Positions 10,391 to 20,600 of a DNA stretch of 31,691 nt are shown in pieces. The translations under genes were made by a program, and so were the position numbers. The notes under the pieces are model-generated. The model did no database searches. It was not told the DNA's origin and was given only the letters and a program-made list of their open reading frames with translations. Origin of the DNA: Daphnia carinata (taxonomy: Eukaryota > Arthropoda > Branchiopoda > Diplostraca > Daphniidae); NCBI RefSeq assembly GCF_022539665.2, contig NW_026712468.1, positions 1-31,691 of the forward strand, written 5' to 3'. The first letter of the stretch is position 1. The number at the start of each line of letters is the position of its first letter.

Positions 10391-12108
10391 TCACAGCCGG
10401 CCCCTTTGTCTTCATTTTCAGCCTCCTTAAGCTCATCTTTCTTCTTCCCTTTTTCTTCGAGTGAAATCATTCCCACCGCCATTTGACCCTGATCACGGTC
10501 CGCTGGAGGTCTAGAAACCGTTCTAGGGCTACGACTTTCCCTACTATCGTCCCTATTATAACGCGAGCGTTCTCGACTTATGTTTCTCCTCCCATCTTGG
10601 CTTCCATCTCGTCTCGAGTTCTCACGTCCGCGTCGGTCCACATCACGTCCATCTGGTCTCCTTTCGTTCTCCCTTCCTTCCCGACTGGGTGTTGGTGATC
10701 GTGGCCTTATATTACTCAAATCGGTCTCACAGTTACGAGCAATATGACCGGAGCGTCCGCATCGGTGGCAGATTGGCCTTCCGTCTGCTGTTCGGGAGGG
10801 TTTAGGTTTCTCCCCTCTCCCTCCCAGGCGTAGTTGTTTAGTGCCTCGTTCCAGCTCTTCTATCCGAGCTGCCATATCGCGTATTAAATTTTTTAACTCG
10901 TCATGCGACCCTTGGCGCGTGCCGTCTCGCTTTGCGTCGTACTCGTAGGCTTCTTGTTTCAACGGAGTTTGCCTTTCTTCGGAGTCAGCATACGTGACTC
11001 GCTTGGGTGGAATAGGATCCTTCGCTTGTCCCATAAAATTAACTGCCTGATTTGGTTTCTCTGAATCCTCATATGCCCTAGTATAAATCTTGAGTGCTTT
11101 CAAAAATTCATCTGTCGTCCGGGGCTGTTTAATGGTCATTTCTCGCTTCAAAGGCTGATTAAGCCCACGCAACAGATAATCTATTTTCTTCGCTTCAGGC
11201 ATCCTTGGGTTCAACCTACGGCACTGATTTAGCACGTCGTAGAAATATCCTACGACCGTCTCCGAGGCCTCCTGTTTTCGGCTACGTAGCCTAGCTTTAT
11301 GATAACGGTCGAAATCCTCCGATCGAAATGTATCTAAAAATCGGGTTCGTAGGCCCCTTATCCTGGGTTCGGCATCATCCGGAGCAACATCGTCCCAGAC
11401 CACCTCCCCTAATTGACAAGCTAGCCAATCCTTTGCTGTACCTTCTAAGAATAAGCCAAAGTATTCCGCTTTCTCAGCGGGACCCCATCCATTGAAATTG
11501 GCGGTCCTCTCGAAACGTTCCATCCATTCAGCGGCATCGTCGTCTGGTCCTCCGTGGAAGACTGGTGCTTCACGATACTGCGATGGATGAGCCGGTGCAC
11601 GTTGAACGGCTCCTCCTGCCTGTGCAGGCGCACGGGCGGGAGGTCCATCATTTCCTCTAAATTCAGCACGCTGGGCCATTTCAAGCGTTGGTACTATCAC
11701 GAGTGGTAAAGCTCCAGAAAAATCGTCTAACCCCTTATCACTTCCTTCCCTTGAGCACTCGTTAAAGATTCCTTGCTTTTCGGCTACCTCCTGTTGCTCC
11801 CTCGGATCAATACACGTTTGTTCTCCTACACCACTATCTCTCGATCTTGCTTCCTGAACGAGCTTCCGATACCTACAAGAGGAATTTGTCCTCGCGTTCG
11901 ATTCTCCGATCGGGTTCAGTGATACGATTTCTCTTCTCGAAATGGTATGGCCGATCGCTTGGGCAGTCTGTGCCCCTACTCCTGTAACTCTCTTTAGAGC
12001 TTCCGCCTGACTTCCGTCAAGACCAACGCTGCGTTGTCCTTCCCCGCTTATCGGGGACGCGGCTAACCCTCGTAAACGCCTGCTCTGCCTAGGCGGATCC
12101 GTACTCAT
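10336..12108 (-). CDS. gag: E1 gag: capsid/nucleocapsid polyprotein
   Basis: About 590 residues from the ATG at 12106-12108 (protein begins MSTDPPRQSRR). I prefer this start because it is the first ATG of the frame after the leader. Residues of about 188-340 form a Retrotrans_gag-type capsid domain (AAEWMERFERTANFNGW, then FLEGTAKDWLACQ). A CCHC zinc knuckle (CHRCGRSGHIARNC) lies at about residue 445, typical of nucleocapsid RNA binding. It is followed by a tail very rich in Arg, Asp and Ser (about 10480-10720), resembling RS-rich proteins, which probably binds RNA. The stop TAA (10336-10338) overlaps the pol frame by about 18 codons, so pol is made as a Gag-Pol fusion by -1 frameshifting. 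The frame is intact from start to stop. Confidence 0.9.
   Translation of the reverse strand: MSTDPPRQSRRLRGLAASPISGEGQRSVGLDGSQAEALKRVTGVGAQTAQAIGHTISRREIVSLNPIGESNARTNSSCRYRKLVQEARSRDSGVGEQTCIDPREQQEVAEKQGIFNECSREGSDKGLDDFSGALPLVIVPTLEMAQRAEFRGNDGPPARAPAQAGGAVQRAPAHPSQYREAPVFHGGPDDDAAEWMERFERTANFNGWGPAEKAEYFGLFLEGTAKDWLACQLGEVVWDDVAPDDAEPRIRGLRTRFLDTFRSEDFDRYHKARLRSRKQEASETVVGYFYDVLNQCRRLNPRMPEAKKIDYLLRGLNQPLKREMTIKQPRTTDEFLKALKIYTRAYEDSEKPNQAVNFMGQAKDPIPPKRVTYADSEERQTPLKQEAYEYDAKRDGTRQGSHDELKNLIRDMAARIEELERGTKQLRLGGRGEKPKPSRTADGRPICHRCGRSGHIARNCETDLSNIRPRSPTPSREGRENERRPDGRDVDRRGRENSRRDGSQDGRRNISRERSRYNRDDSRESRSPRTVSRPPADRDQGQMAVGMISLEEKGKKKDELKEAENEDKGAGCEMESLGEKGKRIVKSKRA
10366..10372 (-). 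promoter_or_regulatory. Candidate -1 ribosomal frameshift heptamer, gag to pol
   Basis: On the minus strand the heptamer is A AAG GGG with the gag frame reading AAG GGG, which fits the X XXY YYZ pattern for a -1 slip. It lies in the short overlap (10336-10390) where gag and pol are both open, and -1 is the shift needed. GGG as the YYY triplet is less usual than AAA or TTT, and I did not identify a downstream pseudoknot, so the exact site is inferred. Confidence 0.5.
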
Positions 12109-12397
12109 CCACCGAGCTACGTCTCTCTCTCCCACCCAATGGTAGGCCTGTCGGGCTTTTACTACGCGCTTTCAACAACTTACTCGGACGGGTCTTCAAC
12201 CTAACAGCGAATCAAGGAAATCGGCCAGGTCTGTGGTCCTGTACCACGGCAATTTAAGGCACTTTCTAGCCGGCCGGTCACACTTCCCAAGGACCCCTAA
12301 ACAGCACCTGCCTCCAAGTTCCTTATTCCAAAAACTCCCCAAGACCCGTGCGAAAAGAACAACAATTGCGCTTACCTTACTCAGCCTAACAGGTGTT
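12109..12397 (-). other. E1 5' leader between primer site and gag
   Basis: Untranslated leader of about 290 bp between the primer-binding site and the gag ATG. It probably holds the packaging signal. It contains a consensus splice donor (entered separately). I see no convincing small gene here. The open frames on both strands are short and unlike anything I recognise. Confidence 0.6.
12371..12378 (-). promoter_or_regulatory. Candidate splice donor in E1 leader
   Basis: On the minus strand the sequence is AAG|GTAAG, an excellent match to the eukaryotic 5' splice-site consensus, about 21 bp downstream of the primer site. Env-bearing gypsy elements make env from a spliced mRNA with a donor near the 5' end, so the position makes sense. 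The acceptor was not identified. Confidence 0.4.
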
Positions 12398-12414
12398 ACC
12401 CTGCATCTCCACCA
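12398..12414 (-). promoter_or_regulatory. E1 primer-binding site, tRNA-Ala type
   Basis: The minus strand reads TGGTGGAGATGCAGGGT directly after the LTR end. TGG pairs with the CCA tail, and the rest is complementary to the 3' end of animal tRNA-Ala (…GCATCTCCACCA), whose U70 of the G3:U70 identity pair is included. I count about two mismatches over 17 bases against the tRNA-Ala I remember. E2 has the same type of site. Confidence 0.75.
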
Positions 12415-12680
12415 TGTCACGGACGGATCTTGTACCAAGATAGAGACGTCGTGCTTCAGATTAAAAGATAATGTGTATTTCACCAAAAGGATTAATAACA
12501 CAACTGCAAACTAATTGCCCTAACCAATTAATCAAAAAGCCACACAGAAGTGCAATATCGCCCCTTTTATATCCGGCGACGAGGGTGGTGCTCCAATGGA
12601 CGGCCATAATTGGGGCGGGATTTCCGTCCTAGCGCTGTTGTCGCTACTGCAGTGGCGAATCGGATATTGCCAACGTAACA
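12415..12680 (-). repeat. E1 5' LTR (266 bp)
   Basis: Bounded on the inside by the primer site and on the outside by satellite. On the minus strand it begins TGTTACG and ends CGTGACA, an imperfect inverted terminal repeat with TG…CA ends. It contains a TATA box (entered separately) with an inverted CCAAT motif about 20-30 bp upstream of it (12593-12597). Because the 3' LTR is missing, the length is deduced from termini, primer site and satellite edge and not from an LTR pair. Confidence 0.8.
12564..12571 (-). promoter_or_regulatory. TATA box of the E1 LTR promoter
   Basis: The minus strand reads TATAAAAG within ggatataaaagggg, about 110 bp into the LTR. Transcription would begin roughly 25-30 bp downstream, near 12540, marking the U3/R border. 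Confidence 0.65.
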
Positions 12681-15354
12681 ATATAGTGTTATAGAATCAG
12701 TTTCAATATCTACATTCAAACAGCATCAAATATACGTGTATTCAATGTGAATATAGTGTTATAGAATCAGTTTCAATATCTACATTTTCAATATCTACCT
12801 TCAAACAGCATCAAATATACGTGTATTCAATGTGAATATAGTGTTATAGAATCAGTTTCAATATCTACATTCAAACAACATCAAATATACGTGTATTCAA
12901 TGTGAATATAGTGTTATAGAATCAGTTTCAATATCTACATTCAAACAGCATCAAATATACGTGTATTCAATGTGAATATAGTGTTATAGAATCAGTTTCA
13001 ATATCTACATTCAAACAGCATCAAATATACGTGTATTCAATGTGAATATAGTGTTATAGAATCAGTTTCAATATCTACATTCAAACAGCATCAAATATAC
13101 GTGTATTCAATGTGAATATAGTGTTATAGAATCAGTTTCAATATCTACATTCAAACAGCATCAAATATACGTGTATTCAATGTGAATATAGTGTTATAGA
13201 ATCAGTTTCAATATCTACATTCAAACAGCATCAAATATACGTGTATTCAATGTGAATATAGTGTTATAGAATCAGTTTCAATATCTACATTCAAACAGCA
13301 TCAAATATACGTGTATTCAATGTGAATATAGTGTTATAGAATCAGTTTCAATATCTACATTCAAACAGCATCAAATATACGTGTATTCAATGTGAATATA
13401 GTGTTATAGAATCAGTTTCAATATCTACATTCAAACAGCATCAAATATACGTGTATTCAATGTGAATATAGTGTTATAGAATCAGTTTCAATATCTACCT
13501 TCAAACAGCATCAAATATACGTGTATTCAATGTGAATATAGTGTTATAGAATCAGTTTCTATATCTACATTCAAACAACATCAAATATACGTGTATTCAA
13601 TGTGAATATAGTGTTATAGAATCAGTTTCAATATCTACATTCAAACAGCATGAAATATACGTGTATTCAATGTGAATATAGTGTTATAGAATCAGTTTCA
13701 ATATCTACATTCAAACAGCATCAAATATACGTGTATTCAATGTGAATATAGTGTTATAGAATCAGTTTCAATATCTACATTCAAACAGCATGAAATATAC
13801 GTGTATTCAATGTGAATATAGTGTTATAGAATCAGTTTCAATATCTACATTCAAACAGCATCAAATATACGTGTATTCAATGTGAATATAGTGTTATAGA
13901 ATCAGTTTCAATATCTACATTCAAACAGCATGAAATATACGTGTATTCAATGTGAATATAGTGTTATAGAATCAGTTTCAATATCTACATTCAAACAGCA
14001 TCAAATATACGTGTATTCAATGTGAATATAGTGTTATAGAATCAGTTTCAATATCTACATTCAAACAGCATCAAATATACGTGTATTCAATGTGAATATA
14101 GTGTTATAGAATCAGTTTCAATATCTACATTCAAACAGCATCAAATATACGTGTATTCAATGTGAATATAGTGTTATAGAATCAGTTTCAATATCTACAT
14201 TCAAACAGCATCAAATATACGTGTATTCAATGTGAATATAGTGTTATAGAATCAGTTTCAATATCTACATTCAAACAGCATCAAATATACGTGTATTCAA
14301 TGTGAATATAGTGTTATAGAATCAGTTTCAATATCTACATTCAAACAGCATCAAATATACGTGTATTCAATGTGAATATAGTGTTATAGAATCAGTTTCA
14401 ATATCTACATTCAAACAGCATCAAATATACGTGTATTCAATGTGAATATAGTGTTATAGAATCAGTTTCAATATCTACATTCAAACAGCATCAAATATAC
14501 GTGTATTCAATGTGAATATAGTGTTATAGAATCAGTTTCAATATCTACATTCAAACAGCATCAAATATACGTGTATTCAATGTGAATATAGTGTTATAGA
14601 ATCAGTTTCAATATCTACATTCAAACAGCATCAAATATACGTGTATTCAATGTGAATATAGTGTTATAGAATCAGTTTCAATATCTACATTCAAACAGCA
14701 TCAAATATACGTGTATTCAATGTGAATATAGTGTTATAGAATCAGTTTCAATATCTACATTCAAACAGCATGAAATATACGTGTATTCAATGTGAATATA
14801 GTGTTATAGAATCAGTTTCAATATCTACATTCAAACAGCATCAAATATACGTGTATTCAATGTGAATATAGTGTTATAGAATCAGTTTCAATATCTACAT
14901 TCAAACAGCATCAAATATACGTGTATTCAATGTGAATATAGTGTTATAGAATCAGTTTCAATATCTACATTCAAACAGCATGAAATATACGTGTATTCAA
15001 TGTGAATATAGTGTTATAGAATCAGTTTCAATATCTACATTCAAACAGCATCAAATATACGTGTATTCAATGTGAATATAGTGTTATAGAATCAGTTTCA
15101 ATATCTACATTCAAACAGTTTCAATATCTACATTCAAACAGCATGAAATATACGTGTATTCAATGTGAATATAGTGTTATAGAATCAGTTTCAATATCTA
15201 CATTCAAACAGCATCAAATATACGTGTATTCAATGTGAATATAGTGTAATACAGTGAGTTTCAATATCTACATTCAAACAGCATGAAATATACGTGTATT
15301 CAATGTGAATATAGTGTTATAGAATCAGTTTCAATATCTACCTTCAAACAGCAT
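12681..15354. repeat. 70-bp satellite array 2 (about 38 copies)
   Basis: Same unit and orientation as array 1. It starts mid-monomer at the E1 LTR edge (atatagtgtt), has a truncated monomer ending at 12785, then restarts at 12786 with the accttc variant monomer. That variant recurs at 13486, exactly 700 bp or ten units later, and at 15329, the last partial copy before E2. A second truncated monomer of 23 bp lies near 15095-15118. A gtaatacagtgag variant is seen at about 15240-15258, as near 240-280. Otherwise copies differ only in the C/G at position 27. Confidence 0.98.
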
Positions 15355-15445
15355 TCCATTAACACGTGTGTGTCCTTCGATTCCACGTGACAGATCCCCC
15401 CACGAAGAGGCCATCGACCCGATGGGCCAATTCAACACGAAAGAA
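15355..15445 (-). other. E2 3' untranslated remnant
   Basis: About 90 bp between the env stop and the satellite junction. On the minus strand it includes a G run (gtgggggga, about 15394-15402) that resembles part of a polypurine tract, but the sequence after it does not match the start of the E2 5' LTR. I therefore do not call a polypurine tract. The 3' LTR is absent. Confidence 0.6.
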
Positions 15446-16182
15446 TCAGTTGTCTTCCTCCAGCGTCGGCGGTCCAGAGGGCCGTACGGGATGATAATCG
15501 GCGATTTCGTAAACTCCGTTGTTTTGGCGAAGATGATTCATCATCCGTCGGGACAGGAGCAGCGTGAACACAGTAAGCCCACCTAACCCAAGGGTTAAGA
15601 GAGTAAACGCTACCACCCATTCATACGGGTAAGCGCATTGATGGGTGACCGTTGGACTGGAAGAGTCCAGCAAACGCACAATCTGGTCCTGCGTCATCGA
15701 TGCTTTCACTTCTACAGCTGCCTGTTGTAACAATAATTCACTCATGCGAGTTAAATGAGAGGTGTTGGTAACCGGGAATGGGATTACGGTTGCGGCTTTA
15801 TTATACGTGATATTGGGACGAAAGTCTGGTAAGTTCGGAATTTGGAGTGCGATAGCCGTGGACACCGTGGAACCTTCCAAACTGGCTGGAAAAATCCAGT
15901 GATCGGTTCTGGCAGTGCAACCCGAGGGAACCTCGAAGTATCCAATAGGAGGTAACTGTAATCTTTGCGGGGGAGGTCGTTTGTTATCCGGTGGGCAGGA
16001 GAACACCACACTATGAGGGTTTACGGCCGAAAAGGCCCATTGGTTTTGGCCTAAATATGCCACTTCTGGGCCATTCCACTGTACAAATTGGGTTTGACAG
16101 TAAGAACCAATTTGTGACACGTCATTCGTAAATAAGGCAACAGCACAGGATGTACGAGCCCCCGTTTGGAGAATCCAGTATG
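15446..16182 (-). pseudogene. env: E2 env, 3' part with membrane anchor
   Basis: The C-terminal half of the F-like envelope protein, out of frame with the upstream half because of one missing base near 16182. It contains a cysteine-containing ectodomain with YLGQNQWAFSAV and DHWIFPASL segments, then a hydrophobic helix (VVAFTLLTLGLGGLTVFTLL, about 15540-15605). A basic stop-transfer stretch (SRRMMNHLR) and a tail of about 30 residues, ending PTLEEDN before the stop, complete it. The single-pass type I layout fits a fusion glycoprotein. E1 lacks this anchor and the window ends before the E3 equivalent, so this is the only complete env C-terminus in the window. Confidence 0.82.
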
Positions 16183-17648
16183 GAAAGCGCAAAGTTGTTT
16201 GTTAAGTTGACGGCAATTTAAAATTTCTATACTGGAAAGTTCGATGAATGTATCGAGATCTGGCGCAACCGCCAAAAAATCCGGAATGTTGGTAAAACGC
16301 ACCCCGTGTGAACCGTTTTTTGTTGGTTTGGGAAGGGAAATGATCTGAAACAGATTGAAGTGTTGAGCATGGTCATAGATAGGAATATCAATGAACAGGC
16401 GAAAATGATTATTAATGACTGCAACTGACACTCGTGCTTCGCGATAGATAACCCATAAATCTTCGGATGGAATCGCCCAGCCCAATGGGAGATTAATATT
16501 GATGTCCGCTATTACCTTTTGAAGCATTGTTGGTGATAACATTTGTGGCGAGAGTCGTCCATTGGCCAAGGCAGATAACCCGATTTCCCATGACTCAATT
16601 TGTTGCTGTAGCCACCCTAAAATGTGTTCCATGGTTTTAAATGTCGCGTCTAATTCTACGAAGTATTGCGTTTGTTGTACATGAATCAATTCGTAAGACT
16701 TAATGTAGTCCATGATGTAATCTACTCTTTGTGTTAAAATCTCCGACTGATTTTGTAGCTCTGTCAAAAGGGCCAAGTTGGATCGTGTGATTTGTAGAGT
16801 CTCGTTGATAATTGACGCATGTTGATCCAGCAGGTGTATTACGGTTTTATCCGATTTCGACAAAGCTTCGATGCGAGAATTGAGGTCTTGGAGATCTGCT
16901 TGAGTCGATACTCCGAATAGCCATTTTAACGTAGCACCTCCCAGGTCCAGGATACCCCGTTTTGGCCGCCGTGCCCCCGATAATGTGAGAGCACATGTTG
17001 CCAGGCGAGTCTTAGAATCATTCAATGTCCGCCCCATTAATCGTACTTGGTTATCAATTTTATTGGCCGCCATAAAGCTGGTGGTGTCCCTCCATGCTGT
17101 ACGCACGTCGTCTTTTTCAAATTTGATGCCATCCATGTGATGAGCGTGTGCTACTCGAGAAAGTTTCGCCAGATGGTCTTCTACTGCTGCAATTGATGTT
17201 TCGGCGTCATGGAGTAGGACGTCCGTAACTACCGTCCAGGAAGATTCGCTGATAGAAATGCTGGGCTGTTCTTTAAAGATTGCCGTATCCCGGATGATAA
17301 TGCCGTCTTTCGACGGCAGCGCGTTACCAAACCCTAGTAACAAAAGATAGATGAGTCCGGCCATGAAAAAATTTGGTTTGCGCCGAATACGTGGGGGCAA
17401 GTCAATTGGGTTGCCTCGGTTGTTTATTGTCGATTGCTCGGTTATTGGAATTGGCGGTTGGGACGTCCTAGCTTCTGCAACTTCAACAGTAGCTTCGGGA
17501 GCAACATCTAACGAGCGCGATTGCGGAGGCAGGGAATGTAGTTGTCTGTGTTCCGTCACCTCTTGATCTGGTAGAGGTAGTTTGTACGACGCGGAGAGAG
17601 TGCGTGGATCTGACTCGACGATACGTTCGACGAACATTTTCATGCACA
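16181..17648 (-). pseudogene. env: E2 env, N-terminal part (with integrase tail linker)
   Basis: Begins immediately after the pol stop; the first ATG is at 17641-17643. The first ~100 residues are a low-complexity, proline/serine-rich linker. A hydrophobic signal segment (MAGLIYLLLLGFGNALP, about 17315-17365) then starts the ectodomain. A furin-type site RRPKR near 16955-16970 is followed by GILDLGG and KWLFGV, the fusion-peptide pattern of baculovirus-F-like and errantivirus envelopes. Long helices with heptad spacing follow, then the frame breaks near 16182. In E3 the same region is in one frame with integrase, so the separation from pol here comes from the shortened A run at 17667-17672. 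Known role of the family: low-pH membrane fusion and cell entry. This copy cannot make a full protein as read. Confidence 0.85.
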
Positions 17649-20600
17649 CTACATGTACAATATCCGTTTTTTCTTGCTATGTTGTAGCTGCACTTCATAG
17701 TTTACCGGGGTTGTTTGCCGTAGCACAATGTAAGGACCAATCCAGCGATGGAGTAATTTTTCTGATCTTCCATTTTTTCGGATAGGCTTGTAAATTAGAA
17801 CTAAATCACCTTTTTGGAAGGTGATGTCGTTATGTCGGGCATCATACCCTTTCTTCTGTTTTTCTTGTACGTGTTGTATCCGCCGCCGAACTATGTGTCG
17901 AGCATTTTGAAGGTTCAACAATAATTGTTCAGCGTATGGTAACACTTCCTGTGATTCCGGTACCCAGGCCTGCGGGCATGTACCTACTAGCAAATCGATT
18001 GGGAGTACTGGCTCTCGCCCATATAGCAGAAAAAATGGGGAAAACCCAGTAGAATCTTGTCGTGAAGTGTTATATGCAAAACAAATGTGTTTTAGTTGTG
18101 CATCCCAGTCTTTTTGGTCTTCGGAAATATACATAGAAATCATGGTTGCCAATGTGTGGTTCATCCTTTCAACCTGGCCGTTTGATTGTGGATGGTAGCT
18201 AGATGTCGTTTTGTGTTGAATCCCTAAGGTACGTAGAACGGTTTGTGTGATATCAGCCATAAAACACTTTCCTCGATCTGATATGAGTTTTTCCGGCATT
18301 CCGTGACGTAACACAATGTGTTCCACCAAGAATTTTGATACTACATCCGCCTTCCCTGAGGGCAATGGTGAAAGTTCGACCCATTTAGTGAGGTAATCAA
18401 CCGCTACAATGATCATTTTATTCCCGCCGTGGGATATCGTGAACGGCCCCAGTAGATCAATCCCCACATTTTGAAATGGGCGAGACACTCGAATGCACTG
18501 TAATAGTCCTGCAGGCTTGATTTTTGGACTTTTCCGGGATTGACAAAGCTTACAAGATTTAACGTAAGACACTACCTCCTTTTCTAACCCGGGCCAATGA
18601 AAGCGTTGTCCAATTTTTGCAAGAGTTTTGTGAATCCCCAAATGTCCAGCTGTAGGGTCGTCATGGTATTTAGTCAGAACGATATGCGTGTATTCTGGAG
18701 GAACGCACAAGCGAAGATATGTCTGACCCCAACAGTGTTTAATTTTGAATAGTTTCCCATTTTTCAAGCAAAATCGTCTACCCGCCGATCGGTTATTCTC
18801 CAGTTTTGTAATGATCGATCTCCACAAATGATTGTCCCGTTGTTTAGCAGTCAACTCGTCCCAGTCTTTGTTCGTGAATGATTCGTTGTTTGCGTAACTA
18901 AGAGTTCCAATTGTAACGCATCTTTCTTCGTCGTTTGTGTCCTCGGAATTGAGCGGAAAACGTGAGAGGCAGTCTGCATTGGTGTGTAATTTCCCACTGC
19001 GGTATCGAATTTCTACTTCATATTCTAACAGACAAAGGCTCCAACGTGCCAATCGACCGGCCAAATCTTTCTTCGTGCGTAACCAGCAAAGGGCTTCGTG
19101 GTCCGTGATGATAATGATCTTACACCCCCATATGAATCCTCGGAATTTCTGCAAGGCCCAGATAAGCGCTAAGCACTCTTTTTCTGTAATGGAGTAGTTT
19201 AGTTCGGCTTTTGAGAGTAGCCGACTGGCATACGCCAAGGGAAATTCTTTTCCCTCCTTTGATTGTGACAAAACAGCTCCGATGCCATAGCCGCACGCAT
19301 CTGACATTATCATCATTGGGGATTCGTAGTCTGGATGTGCCAATATGGGTGCTGATGTCAATGCTTTTTTGAGAACCGTAAAGCTGTTTCGTTGTTCATC
19401 TCCCCAGAGAAATGTCGCCCCTTTCTTAGTCAGAGCCGTCAAAGGCTGAGCGATTTTTGCAAATCCTGCTATATGTCGTCGGTAGTATGAGCATAATCCC
19501 AAAAAGCTTTGTATCTGTTTGATTTTGGTACTTGTAGTTTTTCCTTGATTACATTCCGGAAAATCCCGAACCGCTACTATTTTGTCCGGGTCGGGGGCAA
19601 TGCCTTGTTTTGACACTATGTGTCCTAAAACTTTAAGCGTAGTCATAGCGAACTGACATTTAGATCCTTTCAATTTTAAACCCGCTTTGTCTAGGCAGGA
19701 CAGAACCGAAATAAGGCGAAGTAGATGGGTTTCAAAGGTAGGGGCGTATACCACCACATCATCCAAATATACCAAACATGACGACCATCGAAGACCGCCC
19801 AATATAATGTCCATTGCTCGTTGAAATGAACTAGGACCATTTGAGAGACCAAAGGGCAGTACCTTGAAGTGATATAGTCCATCCGCTGTAATGAAGGCTG
19901 TTTTTTCTCGATCTTCTTTACGCAAAGGAAGCTGATGATACCCCGACTGGAGATCCATTATTGAAAAATATTCGGCGCCTTCCAGCTTGCTTAAAATATC
20001 CGAAATGCGTGGTAACGGGTACACATCCCTAATTGTGACCTCATTTAAACCGCGGTAGTCCACACAAAATCGCCATGACCCATCTTTTTTTTTAATGAGC
20101 ACCACCGGAGCACCCCATGGACTATCGGATCGTTCGATAATGCCTGCTTTTAACATATCTTCGGATAAAGTTTGAACTATTTTTCGGGCTTTCCACGCAC
20201 TAGGATATGGACGTTGACACACTGGAGTTGTACCTTCTTTCAGATTTATTGGATGTTCTGCCATGGTACAGTAACCGATATCCGTATCTGATGATGCAAA
20301 CGTTTGCCGATAACTTTGTAGTAGAGCCATCAGAGAGAGTTTTTGTTGCGGGCTCAAGTCAGGGTTAATGTTGGTTTCGAGGCTGGTTTCTGACATGTTT
20401 TTTTTTGACGGTAGGGTATCATTTGAAACGACTTGGTTCACTCCATCGAACGAGTCAGGGAGATCACAAACTACCACGTCGTCCGTATAAGGTTGGAGAG
20501 TCCCTAGAGTAGAATGTTTGTTTAACCAGACCGGAATGGCCGACAGATTGGTCACTGGGAGCGATCGTGTTGTGTTAGACAGCACTGCATGACCCACTGA

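Larger units (their letters stand above)
4788..12680 (-). mobile_element. E1: env-bearing Ty3/gypsy (errantivirus-like) LTR element, 3'-truncated
   Basis: Read on the minus strand the order is 5' LTR, tRNA-Ala primer site, leader, gag, pol (PR-RT-RNase H-IN) and env, which is the Ty3/gypsy order with an env gene. The right edge is a clean LTR terminus (TGTTACG on the minus strand), after which satellite resumes at once with atata. The left edge stops inside env, before the membrane anchor, and runs directly into a satellite monomer. No polypurine tract, 3' LTR or target-site duplication can be seen. With an in-frame TAG in pol, a frame break in env and no 3' LTR, this copy is not autonomous. 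It is related to E2 in every domain but clearly belongs to a different family. Confidence 0.93.

Noticed and set aside
12196..12501. Small open frames on both strands across the E1 leader and LTR
   Set aside because: They overlap the primer site and the LTR border, resemble nothing known, and are best seen as chance frames in noncoding element DNA.
15394..15402. G-rich run on the minus strand as the E2 polypurine tract
   Set aside because: A polypurine tract should be followed directly by the LTR start. The bases after it share only TGTCA with the E2 LTR tip and then diverge.
17667..17672. Programmed -1 frameshift between pol and env in E2
   Set aside because: The A run is not in a clean X XXY YYZ register with the pol frame (G AAA AAA), and E3 has one more A with no shift needed. 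A lost base is simpler.
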